DNA of 64,000 nt, from assembly GCF_002936985.1 (NCBI RefSeq), contig NZ_MPZN01000004.1, positions 1 to 64,000 of the forward strand, given 5' to 3'. Below the pieces are notes generated by a model that made no database searches, was not told the origin of the DNA, and saw only the letters and a list, made by a program, of their open reading frames with translations. The translations under genes and the position numbers were made by a program. Below, in pieces: positions 41,862-50,728 of this stretch (the first letter of the stretch is position 1; the number at the start of each line of letters is the position of its first letter). The DNA comes from Microterricola pindariensis (GTDB lineage: Bacteria; Actinomycetota; Actinomycetes; Actinomycetales; Microbacteriaceae).

Positions 41862-42242
41862 CTAGCTCCTCTGCGCGATGGCGATGATGTTTCCCTCGCT
41901 GTCGATGAACCAGGCGGTGTGCTCGCCGCCCAACTCGGCGACGCCGTTCTCGGTCTTCAGGCCGGGCATGTCGTACTCCTCGAACGCGACGCCCCGGCCG
42001 CGCATGTCGGCCATGGTGGCGGCGAGGTCACCGGTCTCCAGCGTCAGCGCGGTGTTCTTCGCCGTCCCGGCGAAGCTCGTCTGGTAGAGCATGAACATGC
42101 TGCCGCCGACCGAGTACAGCGAGCCGCCCTCGTCGTCCATGTCCTCCTCGGGCTCGAGGCCGAGCATGTCCTTGTAGTAGGTGCGGGCGCGAGCGAGGTC
42201 GCTCGCAGGAAGCACGCCAATGGAACGCTTGAAATCCATCAT
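41862..42242 (-). CDS. VOC (glyoxalase/bleomycin-resistance fold) protein
   Basis: The 126-residue protein has paired beta-alpha-beta-beta-beta units. SIGVLPASDLARARTYYKDMLGL opens the first, TGDLAATMADMRGRGVAFEEYDMPG the second, and HTAWFIDSEGNIIAIAQ is the usual last strand with the conserved Glu-Gly-Asn. Function cannot be told from sequence; many members bind small ligands. ATG 42242 has AGAGGA six bases upstream; a neighbouring ATG at 42239 is also possible. Confidence 0.85.
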   Translation of the reverse strand: MMDFKRSIGVLPASDLARARTYYKDMLGLEPEEDMDDEGGSLYSVGGSMFMLYQTSFAGTAKNTALTLETGDLAATMADMRGRGVAFEEYDMPGLKTENGVAELGGEHTAWFIDSEGNIIAIAQRS

Positions 42243-42367
42243 CAGGATTCCTCTTTTCTCCCCCGCCGTGAGCCTACGCCGCCGTGCCGGGGCACGGAAT
42301 GGCGCGCACAGAAGCGGATCGACCACACCGTTTCCGGCCCCGGTGCGCGCCAGAGGTGCCGCTCCGC

Positions 42368-43423
42368 TTACGCCCGCCGGGTGGCGTCCTGCACCTCGCC
42401 GACGAGCTCCTCGATGATGTCCTCGAGGAACAAGACGCCAGTCGCCTGCCCCTCCGCGTCGAAGGCCCGCGCGAGGTGGGCCCCGGTGCGGCGCATCGAG
42501 GTCAGCGCGTCCTCGAGGTCGGTTCCCTCGAACACGGATGCCAGCTGCCTGATGCGCTTGGCCGGCACCGGCTCGTCCCAGGCCGGCGTCGTGGCGTCCG
42601 GCACCAGGTCCAGGTCGATGACGTCCTTGAGGTGCAGGTAGCCGCTCGGCTCGCCCTGCTCGTCGAGCATGACGTAGCGCGAGAACCCGTGCCGGGCGAC
42701 GGCCCGCTCGAGGTCGGTCGGGGTGGCGTTGAACGGCAGGCTCACGAGCGAGGCCATGGGCACGGCGACGTCGCGCACCTTCTTGGTGGTGAACTCGAAC
42801 GCCGCGGTCAGCGCGCCGGTGCTGTCGCGCAGCACGCCCTCCCGAGTGGACTGGTTGACGATTGTCGCCACCTCGTCGAGAGTGAACGCGCTCGTCGTCT
42901 CGCTCTTCGGCTCGACGCCGAACAGGCGCAGCACGCCGTTCGCCGTCGCGTTCAGGGCGACGATGACGGGCTTGAACACCCGCGCGACCAGCACCAGCGG
43001 CGGGGCCAGGATCAGCACCGCCCGGTCAGGGATGGAGAAGGAGAGGTTCTTCGGCACCATCTCGCCGAAGACGACGTGCAGGTAGGAGACCAGCAGGAGG
43101 GTGATCGCGAAGGCGACACCGCCGATCAGGGCCTCCGACCAGCCGGTCAGCGCCAGCGGGATCTCGAGCAGGTGGTGGATCGCCGGCTCGGAGACGTTGA
43201 GGATCAGCAGCGAGCACACGGTGATGCCCAGCTGGCTGGTCGCCAGCATGAGGGTGGCGTGTTCCATCGCCCAGAGCGCGGTCTTCGCGCTGGACTTGCC
43301 CGCCTCGGCGAGCGGCTCGATCTGCGAGCGGCGCGCGGAGATCACCGCGAACTCGGCGGCCACGAAGAAGGCGTTGCCGAGCAGCAACACGACCAGCCAT
43401 GCCAGTCCGGCCCAGTCGTTCAT
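42368..43423 (-). CDS. CNNM/CorC-family membrane protein with DUF21 and CBS pair, without the C-terminal CorC domain
   Basis: This 351-residue protein has four membrane segments in the DUF21 domain (LAWLVVLLLGNAFFVAAEFAVISARR at the start, the GEMVPKNLSFSIP loop later) and a CBS pair (DVAVPMASLVSLP to GVLFLEDIIEELVGEVQDATR). Unlike the next protein it stops right after the CBS pair. Family members act in Mg2+ or Co2+ transport. It overlaps the end of the preceding CNNM gene (ATGA), so the two proteins may work as a heteromer. Confidence 0.9.
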   Translation of the reverse strand: MNDWAGLAWLVVLLLGNAFFVAAEFAVISARRSQIEPLAEAGKSSAKTALWAMEHATLMLATSQLGITVCSLLILNVSEPAIHHLLEIPLALTGWSEALIGGVAFAITLLLVSYLHVVFGEMVPKNLSFSIPDRAVLILAPPLVLVARVFKPVIVALNATANGVLRLFGVEPKSETTSAFTLDEVATIVNQSTREGVLRDSTGALTAAFEFTTKKVRDVAVPMASLVSLPFNATPTDLERAVARHGFSRYVMLDEQGEPSGYLHLKDVIDLDLVPDATTPAWDEPVPAKRIRQLASVFEGTDLEDALTSMRRTGAHLARAFDAEGQATGVLFLEDIIEELVGEVQDATRRA

Positions 43424-44790
43424 CGGCTTCCCTCCGCACGGGCGGATGCCGGGGCATCCGTGCCGCCTGTGTCATCCGGCTGCGTCTCATCGGTGTCGGG
43501 CGTGAACCGGATCCGGTCGATCCGGCGCCCGTCGAGGCGTTCGACGCGCAGCTCGCCACCCTCGATGGCGACGGTGTCGCCGACGACGGGGAGGCGGCCG
43601 AGCTCGCTCATCACGAAGCCGGCGACGGTCTCGAACGGGCCCTCCTCCGGCACCTTGATGCCGGTGCGCTCCAGCAGCTCGTCCGGCCTCAGCATTCCGG
43701 GGAAGGTGAGGGAGTCGGCCTGGCGCACGATCCCGGCCCTGGCGCGGTCGTGCTCGTCGGCGACCTCGCCGACCAGCTCCTCGACCAGGTCCTCGAGCGT
43801 CGCAACGCCGGCTGTTCCGCCGTACTCGTCGACGACGACCGCCATCTGGAACCCGCGCCCGCGCAGCTCGCCCAGCAGGGTGTCGAGCTTCATGGTCTCC
43901 GGCACGCGCAGGGCGTCCGACTGCAGGGCAGAAACCGGCACGTCGGCGCGCTTGGCGCGCGGCACGGCGAGCGCCTGCTTGATGTGCACGACGCCGACGA
44001 CGTCGTCCATGCTCTCGTCGATGACGGGGAAGCGCGAGTACCCGGTCTGCGCGGTGAGCTCGATCACGCTCTGCGCGGAGTCGGTGCGCGAGATGCTCGC
44101 GATGCGCGGGCGCGGGGTCATCACATCGGATGCCGTGTGCTCGGAGAAGCGCAGGGTGCGGTTCAGCAGCGTGGCCGTGTCGGCCTCGAGCATGCCCGCG
44201 CTGGCGGAGCGGCGCACGAGCGAGGAGAGCTCCTCTGCGGTGCGGGCACCGCTCAGCTCCTCCTTGGGCTCGATGCCGAAGGAGCGCAGGATTCCGTTGG
44301 CGCTGCCGTTCAGCAGGGTGATCGCCGGCTTGAACACCGCGGTGAACACGGTCTGGAACGGGATCACGAAGCGGGCTGTCGCCACCGGCAGGGCCAGGGC
44401 GAAGTTCTTCGGCACCAGCTCGCCGATGATCATCGACAGCAGCGTCGCGGTGACGATGGCGATGGTGACGGCGAGCGCCGGGACGACCGCCTCCGGCACG
44501 CCCCAGTCGGTGAGGGGGCCGCTGATCAGGCTGGAGATGGCCGGTTCCATCGTGTATCCGGTGAGCAGCGTCGTCAGCGTGATGCCGAGCTGCGCGCTCG
44601 AGAGGTGTGTCGAGGTGATCTTCAGCGCGGCAATGGTCATGCCGAGCTTGGTCTCACCCCTGTCGCGTCGGGCTTCGAGCTCCGCGCGATCGAGGTTCAC
44701 CAGCGCGAACTCGCTGGCGACGAAGAGGCCCGTTCCCACGGTGAGGATGAGTCCGAGTCCAAGCAAGATCCACTCAGACACGCTGTTCAC
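43420..44790 (-). CDS. CNNM/CorC-family membrane protein with DUF21, CBS pair and CorC/HlyC domain
   Basis: The 456-residue protein has the full layout: DUF21 transmembrane domain (1-190, ASEFALVNLDRAELEARR and IIGELVPKNFALALP), CBS pair (DVMTPRPRIASISR to GVATLEDLVEELVGEVADEHD) and the C-terminal CorC/HlyC domain (ERTGIKVPEEGPFETVAGFVMSELG). It is probably a magnesium or cobalt transporter. GTG 44790 is used here; a second in-frame GTG at 44781 is also possible. It forms an operon with the shorter CNNM gene. Confidence 0.92.
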   Translation of the reverse strand: MNSVSEWILLGLGLILTVGTGLFVASEFALVNLDRAELEARRDRGETKLGMTIAALKITSTHLSSAQLGITLTTLLTGYTMEPAISSLISGPLTDWGVPEAVVPALAVTIAIVTATLLSMIIGELVPKNFALALPVATARFVIPFQTVFTAVFKPAITLLNGSANGILRSFGIEPKEELSGARTAEELSSLVRRSASAGMLEADTATLLNRTLRFSEHTASDVMTPRPRIASISRTDSAQSVIELTAQTGYSRFPVIDESMDDVVGVVHIKQALAVPRAKRADVPVSALQSDALRVPETMKLDTLLGELRGRGFQMAVVVDEYGGTAGVATLEDLVEELVGEVADEHDRARAGIVRQADSLTFPGMLRPDELLERTGIKVPEEGPFETVAGFVMSELGRLPVVGDTVAIEGGELRVERLDGRRIDRIRFTPDTDETQPDDTGGTDAPASARAEGSR

Positions 44791-44877
44791 CCCCGTAGGT
44801 CACGGGCATGGGTTTATGGGCGGGCGAGTTTGCAGGGGGAGGGTCGTCCATCGTGTAGCCAGTATAAGTGACTCGCG

Positions 44878-46317
44878 CTACCAACTCACTGGGAGCGCCT
44901 TGCCCTCCTCGTAGCCGGCCGCGGACTGGATGCCGACCCTGGCGCGCTGCTGGAACTCGGCGATGTCCGTGGCCCCCGCGTAGGTGAAGGAGCTGCGCAC
45001 CCCGGAGGTGATCATGTCGAGCAGGTCCTCGACGGAGGGGCGGAGCGGGTCCAGGTAGATCTTCGAGGAGGAGATCCCCTCGGCGAAGAGCATCTTGCGG
45101 GCCAGCTCGTAGGCGTCGAGCCGCTCGAAGCGCTCCTGGACGGCCTTGGTGGAGGCCATCCCCCAGCTCTCCTTGTACAGCCGGCCCGCGGCATCCGTCG
45201 CCAGCTGGCCCGGCGCCTCGATCGTGCCGGCGAACCAGGACCCGATCATGACGGATGCCGCGCCGGCCGCGAGGGTCAGGGCGACGTCGCGCGGGTAGCG
45301 CACCCCGCCGTCCGCCCAGACGTGCGCGCCCTGCGCGCCGGCCGCCTCCGCGGTCTCCAGCACGGCGGAGAACTGCGGCCGCCCGACGGCGGTCATCATG
45401 CGGGTCGTGCACATCGCGCCGGGGCCGACGCCGACCTTGATGATGCTCGCGCCCGCCGAGACGAGGTCGCCGACGGCGTCCGCGGTGACGACGTTGCCGG
45501 CCACCAGCGGGATGCCGAGGCCGAGGCTGCTGACGGCGGCGAGGGCGCGCAGCATGGCCTCCTGGTGCCCGTGCGCCGTGTCGAGCACGAGCACGTCGAC
45601 GCCGGCCGCGGCCAGCGCCTGCGCCTTGGCTGCGACGTCGCCGTTCACGCCGATGGCCGCGGCGACGACGAGCCGCCCGTCCGCGTCGACCGCGGGCTGG
45701 TAGAGGGTGGAGCGCAGCGCGCTGGTACGGCTGAGCGTGCCGACCACGGCGCCGTGGTGCATGACGGGGGCGAAATCGAGCTCGGCGGCGGTCATCACGT
45801 CGAAGGCGCGCCGGGCCGTGTCGACGTCGTCGGCGTCCAGCGCGGTGAGCTCGCCGTGCAGCAGGTCGCCGAGCCGGGCGTCCGGCGGGGCGGTCGCCAG
45901 CCGGGCCGCCTGGATGCAGCCGCGGTAGGCGCCGCCCTCCTCGTGCAGCACGATGCCGTGCCCGGCGACGGCCGGCACCTGCGCCAGCGCGTCGGCGACG
46001 GTGGCGTCCGGCGAGAAGGAGAAGGGGGTGTCGAAGCGCACCGACTGCGACTTCACCCAGCGGATGGATGCATCCAGCTGCTGCAGGGGCGTGTCCTGCG
46101 GCAGCACGCCGAGGCCGCCGCGACGCGCCAGCGATGCGGCCAGCCGCGGCCCGGTCACCGAGTTCATGTTCGAGGCGACGATCGGGATGGTGGCGCCGGT
46201 GCCGTCGTTCGGCGCGAGGGAGACGTCGAGGCGGCTGCCGATGGCGGAGCGACTGGGCACCAGGAACACATCGGAGTAGGTGAGATCGTGGCTCGGCGTT
46301 GTGCTGTAGAACTCCAT
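44878..46317 (-). CDS. guaB1: GuaB1-family IMP dehydrogenase-related protein (GMP reductase type)
   Basis: This 479-residue barrel enzyme has LTYSDVFLVPSRS, the substrate Asn-rich VASNMNSVTGPRLAASLARRGGLGVLPQD, a CBS-domain insert (about 95-215) and the catalytic loop GVGPGAMCTTRMMT with Cys. Actinobacterial members of this group act as GMP reductases rather than IMP dehydrogenases, turning GMP into IMP. I chose ATG 46317; TAGCGT lies seven bases upstream. The in-frame GTG three codons earlier has no ribosome site. Confidence 0.9.
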   Translation of the reverse strand: MEFYSTTPSHDLTYSDVFLVPSRSAIGSRLDVSLAPNDGTGATIPIVASNMNSVTGPRLAASLARRGGLGVLPQDTPLQQLDASIRWVKSQSVRFDTPFSFSPDATVADALAQVPAVAGHGIVLHEEGGAYRGCIQAARLATAPPDARLGDLLHGELTALDADDVDTARRAFDVMTAAELDFAPVMHHGAVVGTLSRTSALRSTLYQPAVDADGRLVVAAAIGVNGDVAAKAQALAAAGVDVLVLDTAHGHQEAMLRALAAVSSLGLGIPLVAGNVVTADAVGDLVSAGASIIKVGVGPGAMCTTRMMTAVGRPQFSAVLETAEAAGAQGAHVWADGGVRYPRDVALTLAAGAASVMIGSWFAGTIEAPGQLATDAAGRLYKESWGMASTKAVQERFERLDAYELARKMLFAEGISSSKIYLDPLRPSVEDLLDMITSGVRSSFTYAGATDIAEFQQRARVGIQSAAGYEEGKALPVSW

Positions 46318-46470
46318 GTGGCCCACGCTAGCCCCGAACCGGGCCGACGCGCGAGGCGCACAGACAACGACGGCCGGAAAAGGGGATTAGGCTTGGAAGC
46401 CGCGGCATGTGCTCACGCGAGCCCATCCGCATCCCTGTTCCAAATCAACGAAGAGAGTGGGCGATCGGCT

Positions 46471-49400
46471 GTGTCGAGCCAGTTGACCGGGTCGGGTTCC
46501 GACGAAACAACGTCGGAAGAATTTGGAGCCAATGAATGGCTCGTCGACGAAATGTACGAGAGATTCCTCGTTGACAAGAATTCTGTCGACCAGTCGTGGT
46601 GGCCGATTCTGCAGAATTACACCCCGAGCAGCCCGGATGCCGAAGCGGCCCAGGGCGCGGTCACGCACCCGATCACCGCGCCGATCCCCGTGATCGGCAC
46701 CCAGCCTGCGGCCAAGACCACCTCGGTCGCGCCCAAGCCGGAGCCGGTTCCCGCGGACGCGCCGGTCACCAACTCGCAGCCGGTGATCCCCGCCGAGCAG
46801 GTGGAGACCGCGCCGGACGAGGTCACCCCGCTGCGCGGCATGGCCAAGACGCTCGCCGTCAACATGGACGCCAGCCTGAGCATGCCCACCGCCACCAGCG
46901 TGCGCACCATCCCGGCGAAGCTGATGATCGACAACCGCATCGTCATCAACAACCACCTCAAGCGCGCCCGCGGCGGCAAGATCTCCTTCACCCACATGAT
47001 CGGCTGGGCTCTGATCCAGGCGCTCAAGGTGTTCCCCAGCCAGAACGTCTACTACACCGAGGTCGACGGCAAGCCCTCCGTCGTCAAGCCCGCCCACGTG
47101 GGCCTCGGCATCGCCATCGACATCCCCAAGCCCGACGGATCGCGCGCCCTGCTGGTGCCCGCCATCAAGCGCGCAGACACGATGACCTTCAGCGAGTACC
47201 TCGCGGCCTACGAGGACCTGGTCCGTCGCGCCCGCGGCAACAAGCTGACCGCCGACGACTTCAGCGGCGCCTCCATCTCGCTCACCAACCCGGGCGGCAT
47301 CGGCACCGTGCACTCCGTGCCCCGCCTGATGAAGGGTGCCGGCTGCATCATCGGCGCCGGCGCGCTCGAGTACCCGGCCGAGTTCCAGGGCTCCAGCGAG
47401 AAGACGCTGGCCGGTCTGGCCATCGGCAAGACCATCACGCTCACCAGCACCTACGACCACCGCGTCATCCAGGGTGCCGGCTCCGGCGAGTTCCTGAAGA
47501 TCGTGCACGAGCTGCTCACCGGCCAGCGCACCTTCTACTCCGACATCTTCTCGGCGCTGCGCATCCCGTACGCCCCGATCGAGTGGGCGCCCGACATCAG
47601 CGTCGACCTCGCCAGCGCCGTCGACAAGACGGCCCGCGTGCAGGAGCTCATCAACTCCTTCCGCGTGCGCGGCCACCTGATGGCCGACATCGACCCGCTC
47701 GAGTACGTGCAGCGCTCGCACCCCGACCTCGACATCGCCTCCCACGGCCTCACCTTCTGGGACCTGGACCGCGAGTTCGTCACCGGCGGCTTCGGCGAGC
47801 GGCGCTCCGCGCCGCTGCGCGACATCCTCGGCGTGCTGCGCGACTCCTACTGCCGCACCACCGGCATCGAGTACATGCACATCCAGGACCCGGTCCAGCG
47901 CCGCTGGGTGCAGTCCAAGGTGGAGCGCAAGTACGAGAAGCCCACCCACGACGAGCAGATGCGCATCCTCGGCAAGCTCAACGAGGCCGAGGCCTTCGAG
48001 ACCTTCCTGCAGACCAAGTACGTCGGCCAGAAGCGCTTCAGCCTCGAGGGCGGCGAGTCCACCATCGCCCTGCTGGACGCCATCCTCGCCGGCGCGGCGG
48101 AGACCGGCCTCGACGAGGCCGCGATCGGCATGGCCCACCGCGGCCGCCTCAACGTGCTCACCAACATCGCCGGCAAGACCTACGGCCAGGTGTTCCAGGA
48201 GTTCGAGGGCACCGCGAACAACAAGAACGTGCAGGGCTCCGGCGACGTCAAGTACCACCTCGGCACCGAGGGCGTCTTCCGCAGCAGCACCGGCGCGCAG
48301 ATCCCCGTCTACCTCGCCGCGAACCCCTCGCACCTCGAGGCCGTCGACGGCGTGCTCGAGGGCATCGTCCGCGCCAAGCAGGACCGCAAGCCGATCGGCA
48401 CCTTCTCCACGCTGCCGATCCTGATCCACGGTGACGCGGCCATGGCCGGCCAGGGCGTCGTGCTCGAGACGCTGCAGATGTCGCAGCTGCGCGCCTACCG
48501 CACCGGCGGCACCATCCACGTCGTCGTGAACAACCAGGTCGGCTTCACCACTCCCCCCGGAGAGGCGCGCAGCTCGGTCTACTCGACGGATGTCGCCAAG
48601 ACCATCCAGGCCCCGATCTTCCACGTGAACGGCGACGACCCAGAGGCCGTCGTCCGGGTGGCGGAGCTCGCCTTCGCCTACCGCCAGGAGTTCAAGCGCG
48701 ACGTCGTCATCGACCTCATCTGCTACCGCCGCCGCGGGCACAACGAGGGCGACGACCCCTCGATGACCCAGCCGCTGATGTACAACCTGATCGAGGCCAA
48801 GCGCTCGGTGCGCAAGCTCTACACCGAGGCCCTCGTCGGCCGCGGCGACATCACCGAGGAGGAGTACGAGGCGTCGCACCGCGACTTCCAGGACCGCCTC
48901 GAGCGCGCCTTCATGGAGACGCACGCGGCGCAGACCGGCTCGATGACCGTCGTCAACCCGCTGGGCACCGGCGAGGCCGAGAGCGACGACGCGATCGGCG
49001 TACCGGAGACCACTGGCGTCAGCGAGGCCGTCGTGCAGCTGATCGGCGATGCATTCAACAACAAGCCGGCCGGCTTCACCGTGCACAACAAGCTGCAGCA
49101 GCTGCTGCAGAAGCGCCTCGACATGAGCCGCAACGGCAACATCGACTGGGCGTTCGGCGAGCTGCTCGCGCTCGGTTCGCTGCTGCTGGAGGGCACCCCG
49201 GTGCGCTTCGCCGGCCAGGATGCCCGCCGCGGCACCTTCGTGCAGCGCCACGCCGTGCTGCACGACCGCGTGAACGGCCAGGAATGGCTGCCACTGGCGA
49301 ACCTGAGCGACAGCCAGGCCCGCTTCTGGATCTACGACACGCTGCTCAGCGAGTACGCCGCGATGGGCTTCGAGTACGGCTACTCGGTGGAGCGCGCGGA

Positions 49401-50163
49401 CGCCCTCGTGCTCTGGGAGGCCCAGTTCGGCGACTTCGCCAACGGCGCCCAGACCATCATCGACGAGTTCATCGCCTCGGCCGAGCAGAAGTGGGGCCAG
49501 CGCTCGAGCGTCGTGCTGCTGCTGCCGCACGGCTATGAGGGTCAGGGCCCCGACCACTCCTCCGCCCGCATCGAGCGCTTCCTGCAGCTGTGCGCGGAGA
49601 ACAACATGACGGTGGCCCGCCCGTCGACGCCCGCGTCGTACTTCCACCTGCTGCGCCGCCAGGCGTACCAGCGCCCGCGCCGCCCGCTCGTCGTCTTCAC
49701 GCCGAAGGCGATGCTGCGCCTCCGCGGGGCGTCCAGCGATGTCGCCGACTTCACCAGCGGTGCGTTCGAGCCGGTGATCGACGATGTGCGGATCACCGAC
49801 AAGGCCGCCGTCAAGCGCGTGCTGTTCATGGCCGGGAAGGTCTTCTACGACCTGCGCAGCGAGCTGGAGAAGAACCCGAACCCCGAGATCGCCCTGGTGC
49901 GCCTCGAGCAGTTCTACCCGCTGCCCGCCGTCGAGCTGAAGGCGGTCGTCGACCAGTACCCGAACGCCGAGCTGTACTGGGTGCAGGACGAGCCGGAGAA
50001 TCAGGGCGCCTGGCCGTTCTTCTGCCTCGAGACGGCGAAGCTGGGCCACCGCCCGGTCGGCGTCGTGTCGCGCCCGGCATCCGCCTCGCCGGCCGCCGGA
50101 TCGGCCAAGCGCCACGCCGCAGAGCAGTCCGAGCTGCTGCGCACCGCGCTGACGCTCGACTAA
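46471..50163 (+). CDS. kgd: Multifunctional 2-oxoglutarate decarboxylase/dehydrogenase (Kgd/OdhA, fused E1 and E2-like)
   Basis: The 1230-residue enzyme links the TCA cycle. Its N-terminus (ANEWLVDEMYERFLVDKNSV) is the E1 docking segment. A linker and an acyltransferase (E2-like) domain without lipoyl domain follow (about 120-360, catalytic His in TYDHRVIQGAGSGEFL). The thiamine-diphosphate-dependent E1 part comes next (about 370-1230, MAHRGRLNVL, HGDAAMAGQGVV, RRRGHNEGDDPS). In relatives an FHA protein (OdhI/GarA) inhibits it. I chose GTG 46471, where homology begins; the ribosome site is weak. TAGGCT at 46388-46393 is a possible -10 for a 70-base leader. Confidence 0.96.
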   Translation: MSSQLTGSGSDETTSEEFGANEWLVDEMYERFLVDKNSVDQSWWPILQNYTPSSPDAEAAQGAVTHPITAPIPVIGTQPAAKTTSVAPKPEPVPADAPVTNSQPVIPAEQVETAPDEVTPLRGMAKTLAVNMDASLSMPTATSVRTIPAKLMIDNRIVINNHLKRARGGKISFTHMIGWALIQALKVFPSQNVYYTEVDGKPSVVKPAHVGLGIAIDIPKPDGSRALLVPAIKRADTMTFSEYLAAYEDLVRRARGNKLTADDFSGASISLTNPGGIGTVHSVPRLMKGAGCIIGAGALEYPAEFQGSSEKTLAGLAIGKTITLTSTYDHRVIQGAGSGEFLKIVHELLTGQRTFYSDIFSALRIPYAPIEWAPDISVDLASAVDKTARVQELINSFRVRGHLMADIDPLEYVQRSHPDLDIASHGLTFWDLDREFVTGGFGERRSAPLRDILGVLRDSYCRTTGIEYMHIQDPVQRRWVQSKVERKYEKPTHDEQMRILGKLNEAEAFETFLQTKYVGQKRFSLEGGESTIALLDAILAGAAETGLDEAAIGMAHRGRLNVLTNIAGKTYGQVFQEFEGTANNKNVQGSGDVKYHLGTEGVFRSSTGAQIPVYLAANPSHLEAVDGVLEGIVRAKQDRKPIGTFSTLPILIHGDAAMAGQGVVLETLQMSQLRAYRTGGTIHVVVNNQVGFTTPPGEARSSVYSTDVAKTIQAPIFHVNGDDPEAVVRVAELAFAYRQEFKRDVVIDLICYRRRGHNEGDDPSMTQPLMYNLIEAKRSVRKLYTEALVGRGDITEEEYEASHRDFQDRLERAFMETHAAQTGSMTVVNPLGTGEAESDDAIGVPETTGVSEAVVQLIGDAFNNKPAGFTVHNKLQQLLQKRLDMSRNGNIDWAFGELLALGSLLLEGTPVRFAGQDARRGTFVQRHAVLHDRVNGQEWLPLANLSDSQARFWIYDTLLSEYAAMGFEYGYSVERADALVLWEAQFGDFANGAQTIIDEFIASAEQKWGQRSSVVLLLPHGYEGQGPDHSSARIERFLQLCAENNMTVARPSTPASYFHLLRRQAYQRPRRPLVVFTPKAMLRLRGASSDVADFTSGAFEPVIDDVRITDKAAVKRVLFMAGKVFYDLRSELEKNPNPEIALVRLEQFYPLPAVELKAVVDQYPNAELYWVQDEPENQGAWPFFCLETAKLGHRPVGVVSRPASASPAAGSAKRHAAEQSELLRTALTLD

Positions 50164-50175
50164 CCGCGCACGCCG

Positions 50176-50213
50176 GAAGGCCCGCCCCGACCACCCGGTC
50201 GCGGCGGGCCTTC
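50176..50213 (+). terminator. Hairpin after kgd
   Basis: GAAGGCCCGCC (50176-50186) and GGCGGGCCTTC (50203-50213) pair perfectly over 11 bp, 13 bases after the kgd stop. Only a short TGCGTTCC follows. Confidence 0.7.
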
Positions 50214-50246
50214 TGCGTTCCCGGTCGGCGAGCCTAGGCTGGGCGC

Positions 50247-50639
50247 ATGAGCGAGCAGAGCAACGCGAGGCGGGCCGGCGCCGCCGTCGGGCGGGCGGCC
50301 AGCAGCGCCGCCCGCGGCACCCGTTCGGCGATCCGCAAGAACCCGACGGCCGACAAGGTGTACCGGACGGGCGTCGGCGTGGTGGGCGGCAGCACGCTCG
50401 CCCTCGGCGTCGTGCTGATGCCGCTGCCCGGCCCGGGCACCCTGATCGTGCTGGGCGGCCTCGGCATCCTCGCCACCGAGTTCGAGGGCGCGCGGAGGGT
50501 CAGCGGCAGGGCCAACGCGGCCGCGCAGAAGGTCGCACGGAAGGCCAGCGAGGCGGCGAGGGCAGCCAGGGCGCGTCGGGACGCGGCCCGGACGGCCGCG
50601 CCCACTCCTGCGCCCCCGGCCGCGCCCACGCCCCGGTAG
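50247..50639 (+). CDS. PGPGW-motif membrane protein (TIGR02611-like)
   Basis: This is a 130-residue protein with a basic N-terminus and one or two hydrophobic segments centred on VVGGSTLALGVVLMPLPGPGTLIVLGGLGILATEFEGARR, the hallmark of the PGPGW/TIGR02611 group. The tail is Ala/Arg-rich, then Pro-rich. Its role is unknown. TAGGCT lies six bases before the ATG (leaderless). A 26-bp perfect hairpin follows 14 bases after the stop. Confidence 0.82.
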   Translation: MSEQSNARRAGAAVGRAASSAARGTRSAIRKNPTADKVYRTGVGVVGGSTLALGVVLMPLPGPGTLIVLGGLGILATEFEGARRVSGRANAAAQKVARKASEAARAARARRDAARTAAPTPAPPAAPTPR

Positions 50640-50653
50640 CGGCCCACAGACAA

Positions 50654-50710
50654 CGAGCGGGGGCTCCCGCACAGTGCGCGCGCTGCGCACTGTGCGGGAG
50701 CCCCCGCTCG
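50654..50710. terminator. Bidirectional terminator with perfect 26-bp stem
   Basis: The arms 50654-50679 and 50685-50710 are exact complements around a five-base loop (GCGCT). It stands between the converging PGPGW and MMPL genes, 14 and 18 bases from their stop codons. It is the longest perfect hairpin in the window and has no T tract. Confidence 0.88.
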
Positions 50711-50728
50711 ACTCTGCCCTGCCTGCCG

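Noticed and set aside
45322-46470. Upstream extension of the kgd reading frame
   Set aside because: It runs antisense through guaB1 and has no similarity to the OdhA N-terminus, which begins at GTG 46471.
46387-50115. 1242-codon frame antisense to kgd
   Set aside because: Typical shadow of a highly biased coding sequence; no domain recognisable.
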